Shown here: positions 27,352-36,313 of the stretch, one piece after another | Numbering within the stretch: the first letter of the stretch is position 1 | Layout: every line of letters begins with the position of its first letter | Source: Palleronia abyssalis | GTDB lineage: Bacteria; Pseudomonadota; Alphaproteobacteria; Rhodobacterales; Rhodobacteraceae | DNA: 64,000 nt | Direction of reading: 5' to 3' | NCBI RefSeq assembly: GCF_900302445.1 | Contig: NZ_ONZF01000003.1 | Location: 496,001-560,000 of the forward strand | Translations under genes and position numbers: made by a program | The notes under the pieces: model-generated | The model's database searches: none | Told to the model about the DNA's origin: nothing | The model's input: only the letters and a program-made list of their open reading frames with translations

Positions 27352-28280
27352 GCCGTCCCTTTCTTCATGAAGATACGCTGATAGAACACAGCCACCAGCA
27401 CGGCGACGATGAACAGCACCACGCCGACCGCGCTGCCATAGCCGATACGCAGACGCGTCAGCCCGAACTCGTAGAGATAGGTGACGATGGTGTGGGTCTG
27501 GTTCGACGGGCCGCCATTCGTCAGAGGGATGATGACGTCGAACACCTGTAACGCGCCGATGATGGCGAAGAAGGCGCTGACTGCGATGGCAGGTTTGATG
27601 TGCGGAACCTGTACGTGGCGCACGATCTGGGGGCGGCTGGCTCCTTCGATCTGCGCGGCCTCGATCTGGTCATCCGGCACGCCTTGCAGGGCGGCGATGT
27701 AGATCATCATGTGGAAGCCGAAATACTTCCAGACGATCACGACCATGACCGCGTAAAAGGCCAGTTCGCGGTCGGCGAGGACGAAGAACCGTTCGATCCC
27801 GAGGGTCGTGGCGATGGACGCCGTGACGCCGTAATTGCCGTCGAACACGAAGCTCCAGATCAGGCCGGCCGCGACTTCGGCCATGATGTAGGGGACAAAG
27901 AAGATCAGCCGGAAGACCGCGTTGGTCGGCGTCTTGCGGTAGATCAGCAGCGCCAGAAGCAGCGCCAAGGGCATCTGGATCAGCAAGGAGATCAGGATGA
28001 TCTTCACCGTGTTCCAGACCGCGATCGAAAACACCGAGTGCCCGAACATCTGCTCGAAATTCCGCAAGCCGACGAAGTCCTGCGGGGCACCATAGCCGTT
28101 CCAGTCATAGAAGGCATAAAGGCCAGACTCGCCCAGGGGCAGGATCACGAAAAGGGTAAACAGGATCAGCGCCGGCGGAAGCAGGATCAGGCCCGCAGTC
28201 AGACGCCCGTTCGTCGCGGCACGTCGCACACGGTCAGAGAATGCCTGCCGGCGATCCGGCGGCAGCGTAGTGTCGGACAT
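27348..28280 (-). CDS. Sugar ABC transporter permease (MalF type)
   Basis: A 310-residue permease of the CUT1 family. The N-terminal cytoplasmic stretch is followed by LTAGLILLPPALILFTLFVILPLGESG and further helices; the EAA motif region is DQIEAAQIEGASRPQIVRHVQVPHIKP. It pairs with the MalG-type subunit to form the channel. The gene begins 57 bp after the binding-protein gene, and the gap between them carries a strong hairpin. Confidence 0.93.
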   Translation of the reverse strand: MSDTTLPPDRRQAFSDRVRRAATNGRLTAGLILLPPALILFTLFVILPLGESGLYAFYDWNGYGAPQDFVGLRNFEQMFGHSVFSIAVWNTVKIILISLLIQMPLALLLALLIYRKTPTNAVFRLIFFVPYIMAEVAAGLIWSFVFDGNYGVTASIATTLGIERFFVLADRELAFYAVMVVIVWKYFGFHMMIYIAALQGVPDDQIEAAQIEGASRPQIVRHVQVPHIKPAIAVSAFFAIIGALQVFDVIIPLTNGGPSNQTHTIVTYLYEFGLTRLRIGYGSAVGVVLFIVAVLVAVFYQRIFMKKGTA

Positions 28281-28306
28281 CGAATCTCCTCCCCGGAGTC
28301 GCGTGG

Positions 28307-28330
28307 GGCGCGCCCCGGTCGGGGCGCGCC
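28307..28330 (-). terminator. 11-bp GC hairpin after sugar-binding-protein gene
   Basis: GGCGCGCCCCG at 28307-28317 pairs exactly with CGGGGCGCGCC at 28320-28330 around a 2-nt loop, 7 bp after the binding-protein stop. Like the hairpins after uehA and the Liv binding protein, it probably stabilises or attenuates the transcript between binding-protein and permease genes. Confidence 0.65.
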
Positions 28331-28337
28331 GAATGGT

Positions 28338-29597
28338 TCAGCGGAAGTCCCAAGCCTCCTGGACCCGCGCGGCCGCTTCCTCAGGCGTCGTGGCCCCCGC
28401 GATCAGGTCCGCCGACACGTCGTTGACGGTCGCACCGACCGAAGCCCCGAGGAACTGATCGAGGAAGATCTGGTGGTAGTCGGACTCTGAGATATCCTGC
28501 GCCACCTGCTGGAAGAACGCGTTGGGAAGCGCCTCGTCGGCCCCTTCGACGATCGGGATGAAGATCCCGCGCTCGGCCACCGTTTCCTGGTTTTCGCGAT
28601 TCAACATGAAGGTCAGGAAATCGACCGCAGCGTCCGAGGCATCGGCCGTGACCGCCCAGCCGTTGATCCCGCCAAGGGTCGCGCCATCGCCACCTTCGGT
28701 CACCGGATCGGATATCGTCGGAAACGCCATGATCGCAAGCTGTTCGTCCGACAACCCAACCCCGTCAGTGGCCCGGCCGCGCATCGGAAGGTAGTCCCAG
28801 TCGCCCATCAGGTGGAACGCGCCTTGGCCGTCGGCGAACATGCCCGACGCGGTCTCGTAGGTCGTGCCCATCACGCCGGGCTGGAACGGCTCGAGCGCAA
28901 CGAGCTCTTCCAGATCCCGGCCCGCGGCGACGAACGCTTCGTTCTCGAAGCCGCCTCCCTCGCCCGACATGGCCGTGGTCACGACATCGGGCCCCCCTTC
29001 ACGAAGGGCAAGATAGCTCCAGTAGAAGTGCACCGGCCATTTGTCCTGGCCGCCCGCGACGATCGGCGTAATTCCGGCGTCTTTCAGGGTCTGGACTGCT
29101 TGCAGAAAATCGTCCCACGTCTCGATAGATTCGTGATCGACGCCTGCTTCTTCGGTCAGGTCGGTGTTGACCCAGAAAACAACCTCGGTCGCGTAGAGCG
29201 GAAGACCGACCAGTGAATCGTCCACGGTGTAAGCATTCAGCGCAGCGTCGGGGAAAGAAGCCAGCATTTCTTCACCGACCACATCGCCGATCGGACGAAG
29301 GAAGCCGGCCTCTGCCTGCTCGCGCAGGGTTTCGCCGCCCCATGAATAGAAGATGTCGGGCCGTGCATTCGACTGAAGCAGCGTGGGCAGCTTCGATTTG
29401 TAAGCCTCATTGGCGATGTATTCGAACACGACGTCCACGTCAGAATTCTGGGCCTCATAGGCCTCTTCGACCTCCGCATAGAACGCCTGTTCCTCGTCGC
29501 TCGGCTGCACGCGGAGGATATTGACCTCCGTTTGCTGGGCGTAGGCCGCCCCGGCGCCCAAGGTCACGGCAAGCGCGGTGGTTGCATACAGTTTCAT
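28338..29597 (-). CDS. Sugar ABC transporter, extracellular solute-binding protein
   Basis: A 419-residue family 1 solute-binding protein. The Sec signal peptide covers residues 1-20 (MKLYATTALAVTLGAGAAYA, then QQTEV). EEVEEAYEAQNSDVDVVFEYI-like and TWDDFLQAVQTLKDAGITPI stretches are typical of oligosaccharide binding proteins. The ATG at 29597 has an excellent GGGAGGAGA upstream, so the five-codon longer frame is rejected. It heads the transport operon and lies 138 bp downstream of the lacI-type gene on the same strand. The ligand is probably a plant-derived oligosaccharide, judging by the GH43 gene. Confidence 0.92.
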   Translation of the reverse strand: MKLYATTALAVTLGAGAAYAQQTEVNILRVQPSDEEQAFYAEVEEAYEAQNSDVDVVFEYIANEAYKSKLPTLLQSNARPDIFYSWGGETLREQAEAGFLRPIGDVVGEEMLASFPDAALNAYTVDDSLVGLPLYATEVVFWVNTDLTEEAGVDHESIETWDDFLQAVQTLKDAGITPIVAGGQDKWPVHFYWSYLALREGGPDVVTTAMSGEGGGFENEAFVAAGRDLEELVALEPFQPGVMGTTYETASGMFADGQGAFHLMGDWDYLPMRGRATDGVGLSDEQLAIMAFPTISDPVTEGGDGATLGGINGWAVTADASDAAVDFLTFMLNRENQETVAERGIFIPIVEGADEALPNAFFQQVAQDISESDYHQIFLDQFLGASVGATVNDVSADLIAGATTPEEAAARVQEAWDFR

Positions 29598-29735
29598 CGA
29601 ATCTCCTCCCATGTTTGGCGGCTTTATGCCCGCCTGAACTCTGACTAACGTACCTCATTTTTTGACGGGGGAAAGGGGGACCTTCGGTAAGGCTCAACTA
29701 AAAAAGGAAGCCGGACGCCCGATCCGGATGCGGGT
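29598..29735 (-). promoter_or_regulatory. Promoter region of sugar operon
   Basis: This 138-bp gap between the LacI-type regulator and the binding-protein gene must carry the operon promoter and probably the repressor operator. A small inverted repeat, CCTTCGGTAAGG, lies at about 29680-29691. No clear -10/-35 pair was identified. Confidence 0.35.
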
Positions 29736-30758
29736 TCAGGGAAGATTGTCGCGGAGAAAGATCTCGATCCCGACGCAATTCTCTTCCTTGTGGAACGGTT
29801 TGCCCTGCGACATCGAGAGTAGCGTGCGAACCGCCGAACGCGCCTCGCGGGCGGGATCCTGGCGAATGACCGCATCGATCGTCCCCGCAAGCAACCAGCG
29901 CCGGGAATGTTCGGTCAGTTCATGGACCACGACGGGAGGGACATCCTCGAGCTTTCGCAAAGCGGCGACGACCCCGCGATTGCCAGCGCCCAAGCTGTAA
30001 ATTCCGACTACGTCGTCCGTCGATTGCAACAGAGCGCTCAGGCCCGCCTCCGCCCTTTCCGCATCGTCCAGCGCTTCGATCGGAGGCAAGGCCTCGAGGT
30101 GAGGGAAATCTTCGGCCAATACCTGACGGAAACCGGAGTAGCGCGCCGCATGATCTTGCATCATCATCGCCCCCGCAACCACGGCGATCTTGCCCCGGGC
30201 CGCGCCACAAAACCGGCCAAGAAGCCGACCCGCCGTTCGTCCGGCCCAGATATTGTCGATGCCAATGAAATGCGTCCGCAGTTCCGCAGGTAAATCTGAC
30301 ACCAGCGTGACGACCGGCAAGTTCCCGTGCCGCAACCGTTTCACGGCGTCCCTGACCTCGGGGGAATCCACCGCCACGAAGGCCACACCGTCGAAACTGC
30401 CCGGCTGCATGGCGTCAAGTTCCCGGCACAGCGCACCTCCGTCGAATGGCGGCACGACCTGAACCACAACATCGATCCCGTCGGCAGCCAGGGGACGGGC
30501 GTAGCAAACAACTTCCTCCTCGAGGTTCCGCATGAAGCTGTTGGCGCCGCTGGGCAGAAGAAACAGAAAGCGTAGCCTGCGCTTTCGGGACAGGTTCGCG
30601 GCCGCGCTGTTTCGCACATATCCCAGGGTCCGAACGGCTTCCTCGACTTTCTCCCGGGTTGCCGGACGGACACAGTTTCGACCATTCAGGACACGGTCTA
30701 CGGTTGAAAGACTAACATTCGCGACGCGCGCAACGTCGTGGATGGTTGATCGTGTCAT
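29736..30758 (-). CDS. LacI family transcriptional regulator of sugar operon
   Basis: A 340-residue repressor. The helix-turn-helix (residues 3-50) reads STIHDVARVANVSLSTVDRVLNGR, followed by the hinge helix region with NSAAANLSRKR and a periplasmic-binding-protein-like effector domain. The ATG at 30758 is at the family position; the longer frame to 30824 adds unrelated residues. Gene order (regulator, binding protein, permeases, glycosidase) indicates local control, most likely derepression by the imported sugar. Confidence 0.92.
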   Translation of the reverse strand: MTRSTIHDVARVANVSLSTVDRVLNGRNCVRPATREKVEEAVRTLGYVRNSAAANLSRKRRLRFLFLLPSGANSFMRNLEEEVVCYARPLAADGIDVVVQVVPPFDGGALCRELDAMQPGSFDGVAFVAVDSPEVRDAVKRLRHGNLPVVTLVSDLPAELRTHFIGIDNIWAGRTAGRLLGRFCGAARGKIAVVAGAMMMQDHAARYSGFRQVLAEDFPHLEALPPIEALDDAERAEAGLSALLQSTDDVVGIYSLGAGNRGVVAALRKLEDVPPVVVHELTEHSRRWLLAGTIDAVIRQDPAREARSAVRTLLSMSQGKPFHKEENCVGIEIFLRDNLP

Positions 30759-31171
30759 TCGAACCTCATTGACCAACCTACAGCATAGAAGAGGTTTCTT
30801 GCACAGATGGGTTCGGGTGCGCAAACCGAACCGCCGTGGCGCGGAAAACCGTTCGTTCGGCGTCGGGCAAGGTTATCGCACGCTCGGCCCCCTGAGGGTC
30901 ATAAGCGCCCAGCTTCCAAGCCGCAGAAAACCGCTTTGGCATAGATGGTCGTCTGGCGATGCACCTGCTCTGCAATCGACCGACTGGCTCTCGCGCACCG
31001 ACTCGCAAGTCCGGGCCGCCGGGGTGCTTGCTTCCCCATCAGATGTTGCGCCGTCCACTGGGAACCTCTCCAAAGATAATGTCAATCCGCTGGCTTAGTA
31101 CTGCGTCACCTTACGATCGGCCCTGAATACCCTCAGAGCTGCCCCCTTCTCGATCACCTTGTTCTTTGCGA
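30759..31171. other. 413-bp region without recognisable gene
   Basis: This follows the lacI-type start and precedes the first IS remnant. It should contain the regulator's own promoter. A 7-bp inverted repeat (GGTTCGG and CCGAACC, near 30811-30833) is visible. Reading frames are present but resemble nothing I know, and the right part may be further decayed IS sequence. Confidence 0.4.
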
Positions 31172-31513
31172 GAATCTGCCGGCTTTAGGATCCATCGCTC
31201 GGACCGCAGATCGCGACATCTTTGCATCGAGTCCTCCGAACGGCTGGCGATTGTATAGGTCGATCCACCCGCCGGCACGCTGGGTGTCCTATTTGATAAC
31301 GCGCTCGCGGAAACCGGCATCGGTCTGTTCAAGACCGAGGTCATGAAACAGCTCGGGCCCCGGAAAACCATTCAGGAGGTTGAATGGAAGCCCTTCCACC
31401 CGTTGGATTCGTACAACGAGTATCGGCCCTTGAGTTCGACAGGCTGCATCCCGCCGGTAGGGGCTGAGCGACGGCATCTTGAACAGCCCAAGCTCAGCGA
31501 CAAGGTGGCATGA
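31172..31513 (+). mobile_element. IS3-family transposase (orfB) remnant, C-terminal part
   Basis: One forward frame ending at TGA 31511-31513 reads like the end of an IS3 orfB integrase: IHRSDRRSRHLCIESSERLA matches the usual HHSDRGSQY-ERLAEAG region, then FDNALAETGIGLFKTEV, PRKTIQEVEWKPFHPLDSYN and a final IPP-AE-like stretch. An in-frame stop lies at 31256-31258, and the upstream two-thirds of the gene is missing. It is a dead fragment. Confidence 0.82.
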
Positions 31514-31593
31514 CCCGTTGAACGAAACGCTCTCCGGGCAAGCCGGGGCAGTTTTGACCGTCAGGCGGCGCTGCCCGATCACGCCACTCCAAT

Positions 31594-32060
31594 GGCGCAG
31601 CGCGCGGGATTTTTCGGTTCAGCAGAGAGCGCCAACCATAAACGCCATCCGTTCGCATATGGGCAAGGTGGGGCCGTCAGGGCGAAGGTACTCATGGGGT
31701 TTACCGTCTGCTCGAAGCGGCCCGCAATGTACCCTGCGGAGTGTTTGGCCTCCGGCGTGTTGGCATGCCAGGCACACGACACACAGGCTCTAGCGCGTTC
31801 CGCGCGGATCGGCGAAATGCGGGGCGAAGTTGAGCTGGCACGCTGGCTGGCAACGGTGCCCGGGGCGGACGCAACCTCGTCCGGCCGTTTACCGCCACTA
31901 CGCCCGACATGGCCGCCTTTCGCGGCGCGTGCGACGACGCGGCCTAGCTCGGACTGACGCCGCGGGCCCATTCTGGCGCGGGAAAGTAAGACTTGAGCGG
32001 ATATCCACGGTGGGCAAACGGTATCTGCGCAAGCTACTTTATCCTGCCGCCATGATTGGC
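31594..32060 (+). mobile_element. IS110-family transposase remnant
   Basis: Pieces of an IS110-type transposase appear in order but in different frames. QQRAPTINAIRSHMGKVG (from 31620) matches the VRQRT-NALRGHLAEFG region, ARWLATVPG (about 31838) matches the RLATIPG region, and PDMAAFRGACDDA then LGLTPRAHSGAGK and ERISTVGKRYLRKLL match the C-terminus. At least two frameshifts and one stop are needed to join them. The N-terminal catalytic domain is absent, so this is non-functional. Confidence 0.8.
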
Positions 32061-32235
32061 CGATTTCACGCCATTCGTGAAGACGCTGAAAGGCGACTAC
32101 GGCCTTGTGGCAACAGGCAGAGTCCCCGAATTGATCGCCGGGTGGTTCGAGGGCTTTAACAACAGCCACCCGCAGTCACGGTTGAAGATTTGTTCGCCAC
32201 ACAAGTTCGTCGCAGACCAAACCACAACCGCCTGA
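32060..32235 (+). mobile_element. Second IS3-family orfB remnant (C-terminus)
   Basis: A single forward frame ending at TGA 32233-32235 reads PFVKTLKGDYG, VPELIAGWFEGFNNSHPQS and RLKICSPHKFVADQ. This matches the end of IS3-type integrases (AFVKTFKRDY, GWFEDYNENHPHS, MRSPREFI). It belongs to a different element from the fragment at 31172-31513, because both cover overlapping parts of the protein with different sequences. It lies directly against the truncated dioxygenase pseudogene. Confidence 0.8.
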
Positions 32236-32269
32236 GTATTTTCCAAAACGAACGGAGGGAGGGACCAAG

Positions 32270-32570
32270 CGCCCGGGGCGACCGCATCCGCATCTGGTGT
32301 GGGAGTACCGTCGACCTCGAGAATGCGCCCGCTGACCGCCATCGAGATGCCGAGGATCAGGGCTGGTAGGACGTATTCCTGCTGCCATTCTACACATCCG
32401 GCCGCTGTCGATGAGGAACGGGATCGCCTGCGGCCAGTCCCTATGAGTGAGCTCGATCTCCTTCATTGCGACATTAAGATGGCGCAAACGCCCGTCCATC
32501 ACCTTTTCAGCCGCGCGCCTTCTGATTGCGCATCGCGGGCGATGCCCACCCCGCCCAGTTCTCTTGAAAC
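32270..32570 (-). pseudogene. Truncated intradiol ring-cleavage dioxygenase (hydroxyquinol/catechol 1,2-dioxygenase)
   Basis: On the reverse strand after the flavin monooxygenase gene, DGRLRHLNVAMKEIELTHRDW and QAIPFLIDSGRMC match the N-terminal helical domain of hydroxyquinol 1,2-dioxygenases. After a frameshift, QEYVLPALILGISM matches the QEFILLSDTLGVSM motif, then VSGRILEVDGTPTPDAD matches the start of the catalytic beta-sandwich. About 70 residues between the last two are deleted, and the iron-binding Tyr/His region is missing. The fragment stops near the IS3 remnant. Boundaries are approximate. Confidence 0.75.
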
Positions 32571-32605
32571 AGCGCTGTTTGATCGCGTGGGCCCTGGTGC
32601 GGTCC

Positions 32606-34393
32606 TTAATCTGCCGCGGCGTGGGAGGTCTCGGCCTCGGCGGGCTGGAGGATCGCCGACAGGGCGCGACGCAATTCGCCCTCGGGGTTGTCTGCCATCT
32701 CGGGGGCACGGAAGCAGACATGCTGGTCGGGGCGGGTCATCACCGCGCCGGTGTCGGTGGTCTCGCGCAGGCGCGCCCAATCGCCAAGATGATCCTCGAT
32801 CGCGCGGCGCGGCCCGATCATGTGGGTGTCTATGGCGATTCCCATGTCACGGGCGACCGCTTTGGCCGCCTCTGCCCAGGCTTCGCCGCCGATGCCGGTG
32901 AAGATCGACCAGCGCCCCTTGCCTGCAAGGTCGAGCGTGGAGACACGGGTACCGTCCGCCGCGAACAGCCAGCAATGCGGCAGGCGCGCGCCGGGCCAAG
33001 TGGTCGGCTGGTAATGCAGTTCGGCGTCTCGCTCGAAGCCGGGGTCGGGCTGGCCGTCGCGGACCAGTGCTTCGCTGTCATAGCGCTGGTTCATCTCAAC
33101 GCCGTGACAGTCGAATTCGTATTTCTTGAACGCGATGGCCTTCCGCAACGCGGCGCGCTGGGCTTCGGCAGCTGGACCGTCCTCGCCGCGTTTCTCCATG
33201 TTCTCCTGCATCACTTCCGGATCGGTGCTGTCGGTCAGACCCAGTGCCTCAAAGATAGGGCCGAATTCACCGATGGACTGGTTGGCGCGGGTGACGATCT
33301 GCTTGGCGACGGGTGCGCGTTCTGCTGAATAGCTGTTCAGCAAGCCCGGCCCTGCCGCGCCCTTGAGGACATGCGCGAGTTTCCACGCGAGGTTGTAGGC
33401 GTCCTGGATCGAGGTGTTCGAGCCGAGCCCGTTCGATGGCGGATGCCTGTGCGCCGCGTCGCCCATAATGAAGACCCGGTCGGTCTGCATATGGGTCGCG
33501 TACATGTTGTTGACGGTCCACGTGTTGGCCGAAAGAAGCTCAATCTCAAGCTCGGGGTCCCCGACGAGCTGCCGCGCGACTTCGGTGGCCAGCTCGGGCG
33601 TCACTTCGGGGGCAGGCTCGTTGATGTCGTAGCCCCAGACGATCAACCATTCATTCCAGGGCCGAACCATGCGCACGAGACCCATGCCGATGCCGCCGAC
33701 ATTCGCCCCGGGCTGCATGACCCAGTAGAGGACCGAAGGGCGATGCGCGACGAAGCGCGTGAGATCCGCGCGGAACAGGATGTTCATCGAGCCGCCGACG
33801 CCCATCTGCCCCTCGAAAGGCAGGCCGCATGTCTCAGCCACGGCAGAATTGCCACCATCCGCGCCGACGAGGTATTTCGAGCGGACTTCGAACTCGCGGC
33901 CTGTCAGGCGGTCGCGGCAGGTTGTGGTGACGCCCGTCTCATCCTCGACATGGCCTAGATACTCGGTCTGCATCCGCGCCTGAGTGCCGCGCGAACAGGC
34001 GGTCTTGAACAGAAGCGGCTCCATGTAGGTCTGCGGCAGGTCGTTCATCTGACACGGCGATGATCGCAGGTGCTCGGCCCGGCTTTCGGGGTTGTTGCCC
34101 CAGGACAGCATCCGTCCGAGTTCTTCGCCTGCGAGGCTTTCGCAGAAGACGTTGTTCCCGATCAGGTCGCCCTCGGTGGCGTGCATATAGGCCTCGGCCT
34201 CGACTTCGGGGCCCAGGTCGCGCAGCACCTCCATGGTGCGCTGGTTCGTGATATGCGCGCGCGGCGTGTTGGCCAGCCAACGGTAGCGGTTGATCGCGAC
34301 GTTCTCGATCCCATAGCTCGAAAGAAGCGCCGCCGCGGCACCGCCGGCCGGGCCAGTTCCGACAATCAGAACATCCGTTTCGATCTCAGCCAT
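32606..34393 (-). CDS. FAD-dependent aromatic monooxygenase (phenol / 2,4-dichlorophenol hydroxylase-like)
   Basis: A 595-residue class A flavoprotein. The FAD dinucleotide motif is VGTGPAGGAAAALL (about 11-24) and the ribityl-binding motif is RVFIMGDAAHRHPPSNGLGSN (near 310). A C-terminal thioredoxin-like domain (about 450-595) matches the TfdB/PheA group, whose usual length is near 600. It should hydroxylate a phenolic ring using NAD(P)H and oxygen. It is the sixth of the eight intact genes' downstream neighbours, closing the leftward aromatic operon, and overlaps livM by 8 bp. The decayed intradiol dioxygenase follows it directly. The actual phenol is unknown. Confidence 0.88.
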   Translation of the reverse strand: MAEIETDVLIVGTGPAGGAAAALLSSYGIENVAINRYRWLANTPRAHITNQRTMEVLRDLGPEVEAEAYMHATEGDLIGNNVFCESLAGEELGRMLSWGNNPESRAEHLRSSPCQMNDLPQTYMEPLLFKTACSRGTQARMQTEYLGHVEDETGVTTTCRDRLTGREFEVRSKYLVGADGGNSAVAETCGLPFEGQMGVGGSMNILFRADLTRFVAHRPSVLYWVMQPGANVGGIGMGLVRMVRPWNEWLIVWGYDINEPAPEVTPELATEVARQLVGDPELEIELLSANTWTVNNMYATHMQTDRVFIMGDAAHRHPPSNGLGSNTSIQDAYNLAWKLAHVLKGAAGPGLLNSYSAERAPVAKQIVTRANQSIGEFGPIFEALGLTDSTDPEVMQENMEKRGEDGPAAEAQRAALRKAIAFKKYEFDCHGVEMNQRYDSEALVRDGQPDPGFERDAELHYQPTTWPGARLPHCWLFAADGTRVSTLDLAGKGRWSIFTGIGGEAWAEAAKAVARDMGIAIDTHMIGPRRAIEDHLGDWARLRETTDTGAVMTRPDQHVCFRAPEMADNPEGELRRALSAILQPAEAETSHAAAD

Positions 34394-35450
34394 CGCTGTT
34401 CTCCTCGATTGTTGCGCGGCGCTCCAAGCGCCTTTGGATCGGGAACAAACGCAGGCCGGTCCGGTCCGACAATAGCCCCCACAGCCCGCCCGGTGCGAAG
34501 AGCATCACCACGATGCCCAGTCCGCCCAGCACCATCAGGTACCATGATCCGAAATCCGCCAGCAGCGTCTGAAGCCCGAAAAAGATCAGGACGCCAAGGA
34601 TCGGGCCCTCGATCGTACCGATGCCGCCGATCACGACGATGAAGATCACGAAGGCGGTCCAGTCGATCACCGAGAACGCACTGTCGGGGCTGATGCGGCC
34701 GTTTTGCAGGAAGATCAGGCCACCCGCGATGCCGGTGCCAAAGGCCGCGACGAGGAAGACCACCCATTTCATCCTCTCGGAATCCACACCTACCGAGCGC
34801 GCCGCTTCGACGTTGTCACGCAACGCGGCGAGGGCAAGCCCGCGCTTGGTGCGCAGGAACCAGTAGATACCGCCGATCGTCGCCACGGCCAGCAAGAGCG
34901 CCAGCCAGTAGGCCAGGATATCGCGCGCGGCCGAGGACCGTGTATCGAACGCGATTTCGATCCACTCGGCGCCCCACATGGCGTCGCGCGCATCGCGCGG
35001 CAGGGACGTTCCGGTGCCGCCGCCGACTGCTTTCCACTGGGCCACGCTGAGCCGGACGACCTCGGCCACGACCCATGTGCCGATGGCGAAGTATGCGCCC
35101 TGCAATCGGAACGCGAAGAACGCGGTGGGCACGGCGATGATCAGCGCCGCCACCCCCGCGAGAAGCAGCCCGGCGATGGGGTTCAGCCCCCACAGGATCG
35201 CGCCACCAAACAGCGAATACGCCCCGAAACCTACGAAGGCCTGCTGCCCGACGCTTACCAGCCCGCCATATCCGGCCAGAAGGTTCCAGTACTGCGCCAG
35301 CGTCAGCATGGTCAGGATGAAGAACAGATCCTGGATCAGCGACCGCGACGCGAAGGCCGGTAGCAGGATCGCGACGATCAGAAGGACCAGCGCAAAGGCA
35401 GCCGCGATCTGCGAGGCGCGGGTGCGCGTGGTGACGGTATACCCGGCCAT
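34386..35450 (-). CDS. livM: Branched-chain-amino-acid-type ABC permease (LivM family)
   Basis: A 354-residue permease with about ten hydrophobic segments, beginning after a short positive N-terminus. Family marks are LLAGYGGLVSVGQQAFVGFGAY, LRDNVEAARSVGVDSERMKW and IGGIGTIEGPILGVLIFFGLQ. The ATG at 35450 overlaps the livH stop by one base (TGATG). The gene lies within the aromatic operon, so the importer probably takes up an aromatic acid rather than leucine. The longer open frame to 36089 is a shadow. Confidence 0.92.
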   Translation of the reverse strand: MAGYTVTTRTRASQIAAAFALVLLIVAILLPAFASRSLIQDLFFILTMLTLAQYWNLLAGYGGLVSVGQQAFVGFGAYSLFGGAILWGLNPIAGLLLAGVAALIIAVPTAFFAFRLQGAYFAIGTWVVAEVVRLSVAQWKAVGGGTGTSLPRDARDAMWGAEWIEIAFDTRSSAARDILAYWLALLLAVATIGGIYWFLRTKRGLALAALRDNVEAARSVGVDSERMKWVVFLVAAFGTGIAGGLIFLQNGRISPDSAFSVIDWTAFVIFIVVIGGIGTIEGPILGVLIFFGLQTLLADFGSWYLMVLGGLGIVVMLFAPGGLWGLLSDRTGLRLFPIQRRLERRATIEENSDG

Positions 35451-36313
35451 CAGTCGAACGCCCTGGGAAACAGGCCACGCGGGCGCACCAGCAGCACGAC
35501 CAGAAAGGCCACATGGCCCGCGAGGATTTGCCACTCGGGGTTGATTTTCGCGCCCACCGTCTGGGCCACGCCAATGATGATGCCCCCCGCCAGCGTCCCC
35601 CAAAGCGACCCGAGCCCCCCGATGATCACCGCCTCGAAGGCATAGATCAGGCGTGCGGGGCCCGTGGTCGGATCGAAATTCGCCCGTGTCCCCAGATACA
35701 GCGCCGCGATGGTTACGACAACCATGGCGATGCCCGTGGCCATCGCAAAGACCGAAGCCGGTTTCACACCCATGAGGCTGGCCGTCACTGGATCGTCGGA
35801 CGTCGCGCGAAACGCCCGTCCCAGCGCGGTGCGGTAGAACACGAATTGCAACGCCAGCGTCACGAGGATGGCTGACCCAAACGTCAATAGCGGCATGACC
35901 CCCAGCGAGATCGGCCCCACAGGCACGGACGCGGTCTCCAACCAGCCCGCCGGAATGCGCCGACTGTCTGCGGAGAACCCCTCCTGCAGCGCATTCTGCA
36001 AAACGACCGAAAGGCCGAAGGTGACCAGAAGCGGCGGCAGGATATCTGGCCCCAGCACACGGTTCAGGACAAGCCGTTGCAGCACCCATCCGACGGCGAA
36101 CATTACCGGCAGCGCGATCAGCGCCGCGACGAACGGGCCGAGTCCCAGAAGGGTTACCAGCATGAGGATCAGGTAAGCAGCCAGAACGATCAGATCGCCA
36201 TGGGCAAGGTTCACCAGCCGCATGATCCCGAAGACCAGGCTCAGACCCAACGCGAAAAGCGCGTAGAGCCCCCCGAGCAGCACGCCCTGCAGAACGGTAT
36301 CGACCCAGATCAT
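35450..36313 (-). CDS. livH: Branched-chain-amino-acid-type ABC permease (LivH family)
   Basis: A 287-residue permease with typical LivH motifs: LYALFALGLSLVFGIMRLVNLAHGD at the N-terminus, GRAFRATSDDPVTASLMGV in the cytoplasmic loop, and LIYAFEAVIIGGLGSLWGTLAGG near the end. The ATG at 36313 overlaps the livF stop by 4 bp. It works with LivM as the membrane channel of the HAAT-type importer. Confidence 0.93.
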   Translation of the reverse strand: MIWVDTVLQGVLLGGLYALFALGLSLVFGIMRLVNLAHGDLIVLAAYLILMLVTLLGLGPFVAALIALPVMFAVGWVLQRLVLNRVLGPDILPPLLVTFGLSVVLQNALQEGFSADSRRIPAGWLETASVPVGPISLGVMPLLTFGSAILVTLALQFVFYRTALGRAFRATSDDPVTASLMGVKPASVFAMATGIAMVVVTIAALYLGTRANFDPTTGPARLIYAFEAVIIGGLGSLWGTLAGGIIIGVAQTVGAKINPEWQILAGHVAFLVVLLVRPRGLFPRAFD

